Source of the DNA: Paracoccus saliphilus
GTDB taxonomy: Bacteria; Pseudomonadota; Alphaproteobacteria; Rhodobacterales; Rhodobacteraceae
Length of the DNA: 64,000 nt
Assembly (NCBI RefSeq): GCF_028553805.1
Contig: NZ_CP067140.1
Location: 2,542,001 to 2,606,000 of the forward strand
Direction of reading: 5' to 3'
The notes below the pieces were generated by a model. That model did no database searches and was not told where the DNA came from. It saw only the letters and a program-made list of their open reading frames with translations. A program made the position numbers and the translations under genes. This document shows, one piece after another, positions 59,473-64,000 of the stretch (the stretch's first letter is position 1; each line of letters begins with the position of its first letter).

Positions 59473-61050
59473 TCAGTGCGAATACATGCTGATCTGTTTC
59501 GCGTCGCTGTCCTTGCCTGTCTTTTCGCGCCGCACGATCAGCCGGTTCAGCGCGCCGACATAGGCCTTGACCGAGGCGAGAATCGTGTCGGTATCGGCTG
59601 ACTGGCCGGTCACGATCCGACCCTCTTCCTGCATCCGGACACTGACCGTGGCCTGCGCGTCGGTGCCCTCGGTCACTGCATGGACCTGGTAAAGTTGCAG
59701 CTCCGCCTCATGCGGGAATATCTCCCGGACCGCATTGAAACAGGCATCCACCGGACCGTCGCCTGTCGAATGCACGGTTTTCTCCTCGCCGCCCACGATC
59801 ATCGTCAGGTCCGCCGATTGACCATCACTGCCGCAGACCACACGCAGATGCTTGACCTGCAGGTAATCGTCGCCGGTATTGGCGGCAGCATCCTGGACCA
59901 GAGCGATGATATCCTCGTCGAAGACCTCTTTCTTGCGATCGGCCAAATCCTTGAACCGCACGAAGATGTCCTTGAGCTGGTTGTCCCCGACCTCATAGCC
60001 CAGATCGGCCAGCTTGGCGCGCAGGGCCGCCCGGCCCGAATGCTTGCCCATGGCGATATTGTTCTCGTTCAGCCCGATATCGGCGGGCTTCATGATCTCG
60101 AATGTCTCGACATTCTTCAGCACACCGTCCTGGTGGATACCGGATTCATGCAGGAAGGCGTTCTTGCCGACGATGGCCTTGTTGAACTGGACAGCGAAGC
60201 CCGAGACCTGAGCGACGCGGCGCGACAGCCCCATGATCTTGGTCGTATCGATGCCGGTCGAAAAGGGCATGATGTCATTGCGCACCCGCATCGCCATTAC
60301 CACCTCTTCCAGCGCGGTATTGCCCGCACGTTCACCCAACCCGTTGATCGTGCATTCGATCTGCCGCGCCCCGGCTTCAACCGCGGCCAGAGAATTCGCG
60401 GTCGCCATGCCAAGATCGTTGTGGCAGTGGGTCGCGAAGATGATCTTGTCGGCGCCCGGCACCCGCTCCAGCAGCATGCGGATCAGATCGGCGCTTTCGC
60501 GCGGCGCGGTATAGCCCACCGTGTCGGGAATATTGATCGTCGTCGCCCCGCATTTGATGGCGATCTCGACCACCCGGCACAGGTAGTCATGCTCGGTCCT
60601 TGTCGCGTCCATCGGCGACCATTGCACATTGTCGCACAGGTTGCGGGCATGGGTCACGGTCTGCTCGATCCGCTCGGCCATCTGGTCCATGTCCAGGTTC
60701 GGGATCGCGCGATGCAGCGGCGAGGTGCCGATAAAGGTATGGATTCGCGGCTGTTTCGCGTGCTTGATCGCCTCCCAACAGCGGTCAATGTCGGGGATCT
60801 GAGCGCGGGCGAGCCCGCAGATCACACTGTTCTTCGATTGCCTCGCTATCTCGCTCACGGCGGCGAAATCGCCCTCGGACGCGATAGGGAAACCCGCCTC
60901 GATGATGTCCACATGCATCTCGTCCAGCATCTGGGCGATTTCCAGCTTTTCGGCATGGCTCATCGTGGCGCCCGGCGATTGTTCGCCGTCGCGCAGGGTG
61001 GTGTCAAAGATATATACGCGGTTCTGATCGGTCATCTGGTCGTCTTTCAT
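59473..61050 (-). CDS. leuA: 2-isopropylmalate synthase
   Basis: A 525-residue enzyme joining acetyl-CoA and 2-oxoisovalerate, the first step of leucine synthesis. Motifs are DTTLRDGEQSPG, the metal-binding THCHNDLGMA and NGLGERAGNT. The C-terminal leucine-sensing domain is present (about 390-510, full length), so feedback inhibition is expected. Start: ATG 61050 or 61035 (MTDQNR); neither has a strong SD. A leucine-rich leader peptide and attenuator-like hairpins lie directly upstream. Confidence 0.96.
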   Translation of the reverse strand: MKDDQMTDQNRVYIFDTTLRDGEQSPGATMSHAEKLEIAQMLDEMHVDIIEAGFPIASEGDFAAVSEIARQSKNSVICGLARAQIPDIDRCWEAIKHAKQPRIHTFIGTSPLHRAIPNLDMDQMAERIEQTVTHARNLCDNVQWSPMDATRTEHDYLCRVVEIAIKCGATTINIPDTVGYTAPRESADLIRMLLERVPGADKIIFATHCHNDLGMATANSLAAVEAGARQIECTINGLGERAGNTALEEVVMAMRVRNDIMPFSTGIDTTKIMGLSRRVAQVSGFAVQFNKAIVGKNAFLHESGIHQDGVLKNVETFEIMKPADIGLNENNIAMGKHSGRAALRAKLADLGYEVGDNQLKDIFVRFKDLADRKKEVFDEDIIALVQDAAANTGDDYLQVKHLRVVCGSDGQSADLTMIVGGEEKTVHSTGDGPVDACFNAVREIFPHEAELQLYQVHAVTEGTDAQATVSVRMQEEGRIVTGQSADTDTILASVKAYVGALNRLIVRREKTGKDSDAKQISMYSH

Positions 61051-61067
61051 ACGCTTGAAATCAAGGG

Positions 61068-61117
61068 GTGCCCGGGCACTGACCTCGCTGAGCGGCGGCC
61101 CGGAGACCCGCTCAGCG
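61068..61117 (-). promoter_or_regulatory. leuA attenuator-like hairpins
   Basis: In mRNA sense CGCTGAGCGG pairs with CCGCTCAGCG (61117-61086) in a perfect 10-bp stem that starts at the leader-peptide stop codon. A second hairpin, GTGCCCGGGCAC (61079-61068), follows 18 bases before the leuA ATG. The first loop contains CCGGGC, which can instead pair with GCCCGG of the second hairpin, so the two folds exclude each other. The second hairpin lacks a T-run, so control of translation rather than termination is also possible. Confidence 0.6.
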
Positions 61118-61210
61118 CAGCGTAAGAAGAAGCAGACCGCGGAGATTCACAGCCAGAAGCGCGCCGAAAGGCGCGGTCGAGGCGATGGCGATATGTCGCA
61201 TCCGAGTCAT
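61112..61210 (-). CDS. leucine-rich leader peptide of leuA
   Basis: A 32-codon reading frame ending 61 bases before leuA. Its last 15 residues are ALLAVNLRGLLLLTLR in type, with eight leucine codons, four of them consecutive. The final codons run into the first attenuator hairpin. Ribosome stalling at these leucines when leucine is scarce would change the hairpins, the classic amino-acid attenuation design. Start ATG 61210 is used; 61201 or 61231 are possible, and no strong ribosome site distinguishes them. Confidence 0.7.
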   Translation of the reverse strand: MTRMRHIAIASTAPFGALLAVNLRGLLLLTLR

Positions 61211-61329
61211 GGGGCGGAATATGCCGTCCATGACCCGGCTTGAAAAGGGAAAAATCACATCTGCCCTCGCAAAGCTCGGATTCACCGGGGAAATCCGGTC
61301 ACTTTCAAGGCACGAACGGCACCATGAGC

Positions 61330-61422
61330 ACGTAACTTTACGTATTTGGCATATTTTTTCTGGCTTCGCTGGCCCCGGCATGGCTATCCTCGACCTATCA
61401 ACAATAATGATAAACGTTATCA
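61330..61422. promoter_or_regulatory. two palindromes upstream of uspA
   Basis: ACGTAA-CT-TTACGT (61330-61343) and TGATAA-ACG-TTATCA (61408-61422) are perfect 6-bp inverted repeats; the second is 3 bases from the uspA ribosome site. They fit operator sites of unknown regulators. Neither matches the FNR spacing TTGAT-N4-ATCAA. Confidence 0.4.
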
Positions 61423-61432
61423 AGGAGGAAAC

Positions 61433-61867
61433 ATGTCACGGAAAATCGTCGTCGGCTTCGACGGCAGCGAGGCCTCGCATCGCGCGCTGGAATTCGCAAC
61501 CGGCCGGGCCAAGGCGCAGGGCGACAGCATTGTCGTCGCCCATGTGCTTGAATGGTCTCCTTACAGCTTCCTGACGCCCGAAGAACTCGAAGCACGTCAC
61601 AAGCGCCGCAAGGAAGAACTGGCGCGCGCCGAGAAATCCATCCTCAAACCAGTCGTCGACAAGGTTTCGGCAGTTGGCGTCGATATTTCCGCTGTTCTGA
61701 AATACGGTCATATCGCCGACACATTGTGCAAGATCGCCAAGGATGAGGGTGCCGCCCAGATCGTGATCGGGCGAATGGGGCAAAGCGGACTAACCTCACG
61801 CATTTTCGGATCCGTAGCAGGCACGCTGGCACAGGCTTCGCCCGTGCCGGTAACAATCGTGCCCTGA
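61433..61867 (+). CDS. universal stress protein UspA family
   Basis: A 144-residue single UspA domain. The ATP-binding G-x2-G-x9-G-S pattern is present as GRMGQSGLTSRIFGS (about 116-130), with VGFDGSEAS at the start and PVPVTIVP at the end. The start at 61433 follows AAGGAGG. It is 25 bases upstream of a sodium/alanine-type symporter and is probably co-transcribed, which suggests a regulatory link to that transporter. Confidence 0.93.
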   Translation: MSRKIVVGFDGSEASHRALEFATGRAKAQGDSIVVAHVLEWSPYSFLTPEELEARHKRRKEELARAEKSILKPVVDKVSAVGVDISAVLKYGHIADTLCKIAKDEGAAQIVIGRMGQSGLTSRIFGSVAGTLAQASPVPVTIVP

Positions 61868-61892
61868 ACAACGCAACGGAGAGGTAATAGTT

Positions 61893-63440
61893 ATGAAACA
61901 GATTCTCGCACGTATTATCCCGGTTGCGTTCCTGCTCAGCCTGCTTGGCGCGGCGCCGGTGCTGGCCCAAAGCCTTGACGAAAAGATCAACAGCATATTT
62001 GCAAGCTCGACAGGCTGGTTCGTTGCCCTGATCTTCGCGGATTTCCCGGGAACCAGTTTTCCATGGATCGTCTGCTGGCTGGTCGCAGCGGCCGTCGTCT
62101 TCACGCTCTATTTCGGGTTTGTTCAGGTCAAGATGTTCAAACATTCGATCGAACTGGTGCGCGGAGATTATTCCGACCCGAACGATGCAGGCGAAGTCAG
62201 CCATTTCCAGGCGCTTGCCACCGCTCTTTCCGGCACGGTCGGCCTTGGGAACATCGCAGGCGTGGCGGTCGCAATTGGTATCGGCGGCCCCGGCGCGACA
62301 TTCTGGATGATTCTGGCCGGTCTGATGGGCATGGCAACGAAGTTCACCGAATGTACATTGGGTGTGAAATACCGCAACGAATACGAAGACGGTACCGTCT
62401 CGGGCGGGCCGATGTACTACATGACCAAGGCTTTCAAGGAACGCGGCCTGCCGGGCGGCAAGGTCCTTGCCGTCATGTTCTCGATCTTCTGTATCCTCGG
62501 TTCATGGGGCGGCGGGAACATGTTCCAGTCAAACCAGGCCCATGCCCAGATTTCCAGCGTTCTCGGCGATTATCCAGGCTGGATTACCGGGATTCTCTTT
62601 GCAATCGTCGTCTTCGTCGTAATCATCGGCGGATTGAAATCCATTGCCAGTGTGACCGAGAAGGTCGTGCCCATAATGGGCGTTCTGTATGTGGTCACGG
62701 CATTGATCATCGTGGCAATGAATTACGACATGGTCGGCACCGCATTCGGTCAGATCTTCGCCGGAGCCTTCACCGCTGACGGAGCGGTCGGTGGCGCGAT
62801 TGGTGCGCTGATTCAAGGCTTCCGCCGTGCGGCCTTCTCGAACGAGGCCGGCGTCGGTGGTGCGGCCATCGCACACTCCGCCGTGCGCACGAAGGAACCC
62901 ATTACCGAGGGGTTCGTCGCGCTGCTGGAGCCGTTCATCGACACCGTGGTCGTCTGCACCATGACGGCTCTGGTCATCGTCATTACCGGACAGCTGGTCA
63001 CCGATCCGAATACCGGCATGTTCATCCTGAACGAGGCCGGTGATGCGATCCAGACTCAGGACGGCAGCAGCGGCGTTGCCCTGACCTCGGCCGCCTTCAG
63101 CTCGCAATTCGGCTGGTTCCGCTATGTGCTGGCAATTGCGGTAGTGCTCTTCGCCTTCTCGACGATGATCACATGGAGCTATTACGGCCTGAAAGCCTGG
63201 ACGTTCCTCTTCGGCGAAGGGCAAACCAAGGAGATCATCTACAAGTTGCTCTTCTGCTTCTTCACCTTTGTCGGCGCAGCAATCAGCCTTGGCGCGGTGA
63301 TCGACTTCTCGGATGCGGCACTGTTCGCAATGGCGGTCGTGAACATCATTGCACTCTATCTCCTGATGCCGATCGTGAAGGCCGAAATGGCAAGCTACGT
63401 GTCACGGCTGCGCACGGGCGAGATCAGGAAATACGTCTGA
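61893..63440 (+). CDS. alanine/glycine:cation symporter (AGCS family)
   Basis: A 515-residue sodium-amino acid symporter. An N-terminal segment like a signal peptide (MKQILARIIPVAFLLSLLGAAPVLA) precedes about 11 helices. Family motifs are GTVGLGNIAGVAVAIGIGGPGA, SGGPMYYM and FRRAAFSNEAGVGGAAIAHS. It probably takes up alanine or glycine. It ends in a strong terminator. Confidence 0.94.
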   Translation: MKQILARIIPVAFLLSLLGAAPVLAQSLDEKINSIFASSTGWFVALIFADFPGTSFPWIVCWLVAAAVVFTLYFGFVQVKMFKHSIELVRGDYSDPNDAGEVSHFQALATALSGTVGLGNIAGVAVAIGIGGPGATFWMILAGLMGMATKFTECTLGVKYRNEYEDGTVSGGPMYYMTKAFKERGLPGGKVLAVMFSIFCILGSWGGGNMFQSNQAHAQISSVLGDYPGWITGILFAIVVFVVIIGGLKSIASVTEKVVPIMGVLYVVTALIIVAMNYDMVGTAFGQIFAGAFTADGAVGGAIGALIQGFRRAAFSNEAGVGGAAIAHSAVRTKEPITEGFVALLEPFIDTVVVCTMTALVIVITGQLVTDPNTGMFILNEAGDAIQTQDGSSGVALTSAAFSSQFGWFRYVLAIAVVLFAFSTMITWSYYGLKAWTFLFGEGQTKEIIYKLLFCFFTFVGAAISLGAVIDFSDAALFAMAVVNIIALYLLMPIVKAEMASYVSRLRTGEIRKYV

Positions 63441-63462
63441 CTTCGAAGACATGAAACAGGAA

Positions 63463-63495
63463 CGGGCGGGCATTGCGATATGCCCGCCCGTTTTC
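63463..63495 (+). terminator. terminator of the uspA-AGCS operon
   Basis: A perfect 11-bp stem, CGGGCGGGCAT with ATGCCCGCCCG, has a 6-base loop followed by TTTTC. It is a standard intrinsic terminator 22 bases after the stop. It may also serve the convergent gene. Confidence 0.85.
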
Positions 63496-63520
63496 ATTGG
63501 CCCGCCATCTGCCGATGTGG

Positions 63521-64000
63521 CTACTCCACCCAACGCACCTTGGTCAGATCATTGGCCTGCGTCGGCGCATTCTCCCACAAGCCCTCGATCTTCGCATTCG
63601 CCACCCCCGTCCGTGCAAGCTGGAACAGGAAAGCGTTGACGTAATCATCCGCAATCATCTCTTGCGCGCGGACGTAAAGCGCGCTGCGCTGTTCGGGATC
63701 GGTCACCGCCTGCAACTCGTCCATCAGCGCCACGAATTCCGGCTTGGCATAGTGAAAATAGTAATCCGGCCGGGCATAGATATCGATATCCAGAGGTTCG
63801 GTATGGCTGATCACGGTCAGGTCGAAATCGCCGCCTTTGAAGACGCTTTCCAGCCATTGCGCCCATTCCATATTGGTGATCTCGGTCTCGATCCCCACCT
63901 CGCGCAGCTGCGCCGCCACGATCTCGCCGCCGCGCCGTGCATAGGGCGTCGGCGGCAGGGCTAGGCGCAACGTGATCGGCCCCGCCTCTTCCAGCAAGGC
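63521..64000 (-). CDS. ABC transporter substrate-binding protein, family 5, C-terminal part
   Basis: The frame is open from the right edge to a stop at 63521; only the last 159 residues are visible. TPYARRGGEIVAAQLREVGIETE, ARPDYYFHYAKPEFVAL and the ending WENAPTQANDLTKVRWVE match the last lobe of peptide/nickel (SBP_bac_5) binding proteins. The N-terminus and substrate cannot be seen. Its partner permease and ATPase genes would lie beyond the window. Confidence 0.88.
   Translation of the reverse strand, partial: ALLEEAGPITLRLALPPTPYARRGGEIVAAQLREVGIETEITNMEWAQWLESVFKGGDFDLTVISHTEPLDIDIYARPDYYFHYAKPEFVALMDELQAVTDPEQRSALYVRAQEMIADDYVNAFLFQLARTGVANAKIEGLWENAPTQANDLTKVRWVE

Noticed and set aside
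61404..61425. Possible FNR box upstream of uspA
   Set aside because: The spacing between TGAT and ATCA is 7 bases, not the 4 needed for TTGAT-N4-ATCAA.

Overview
The window is a GC-rich (roughly 63% by eye), gene-dense piece of chromosome from an alphaproteobacterium of the Rhodobacterales, most likely Paracoccus or a close relative. The evidence is the layout of the complex I (nuo/nqo) operon, which carries the small DUF5333 and DUF5337 genes and helix-hairpin-helix extensions typical of this group, together with a pyruvate carboxylase, a Rel/RpoZ/FolK block and an ALA synthase (C4 haem route). No tRNA, rRNA, insertion sequence, prophage or CRISPR array was seen. The window opens inside nuoG and closes inside a peptide-type ABC binding protein gene.

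Layout. 1-7.4 kb (minus): nuoA-B-C-D-[membrane protein]-E-[HhH membrane protein]-[DUF5337]-F-[DUF5333]-G, with a promoter candidate and a decayed GNAT gene upstream. 7.6-12.9 kb (minus): pyruvate carboxylase and a NicO/RcnA-type metal transporter with its DUF1007 partner. 13-16.4 kb: glutathione transferase, a Phd/Doc toxin-antitoxin pair with a well-placed operator, and parE. 16.7-25.5 kb: a FadL-type porin, guaB, then ATPase-metA-ppk2-TPM protein-SDR-polyamine binding protein. 25.5-30 kb: Rieske protein, dodecin, a cobalt-type nitrile hydratase cluster and an SLC13 permease. 30-37.3 kb: a RutR-like regulator divergent from a reductive pyrimidine (or hydantoin) degradation and uptake operon. 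37.4-47.7 kb: orphan ParA, small monooxygenase-like protein, dipeptidases, RodZ-like protein, hemA, an RhlE-type helicase, MFS and NYN proteins. 47.8-51.7 kb: folK-rpoZ-rel-DUF2062. 51.7-58.3 kb (minus): the elongasome set mreB-mreC-mreD-mrdA-rodA followed by ghrA. 58.6-64 kb: a rhamnosyltransferase-like gene, leuA with a leucine-rich leader peptide, uspA-AGCS symporter and the partial binding protein.

Beyond ordinary annotation, the following stand out. (1) A dispersed element has six full copies plus one fragment. It is a GC hairpin with a compensatory base-pair change, followed by a conserved tail ending in ATGAAGAAGAAG. One copy lies where it would give a downstream gene its ribosome binding site and another supplies the C-terminus of a protein. 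(2) Two proteins of the complex I operon, one soluble (NuoE) and one membrane-anchored, end in the same helix-hairpin-helix module. (3) Five 11-bp helically phased repeats lie upstream of the ATPase-metA operon. (4) A previously unlisted 32-residue leader peptide with eight leucines, followed by competing hairpins, lies in front of leuA. (5) Operator-like palindromes fit the toxin-antitoxin pair and the RutR-like regulator. I found no clearly new multi-gene defence or biosynthetic system; the best candidates for new biology are the dispersed element and the duplicated HhH module.
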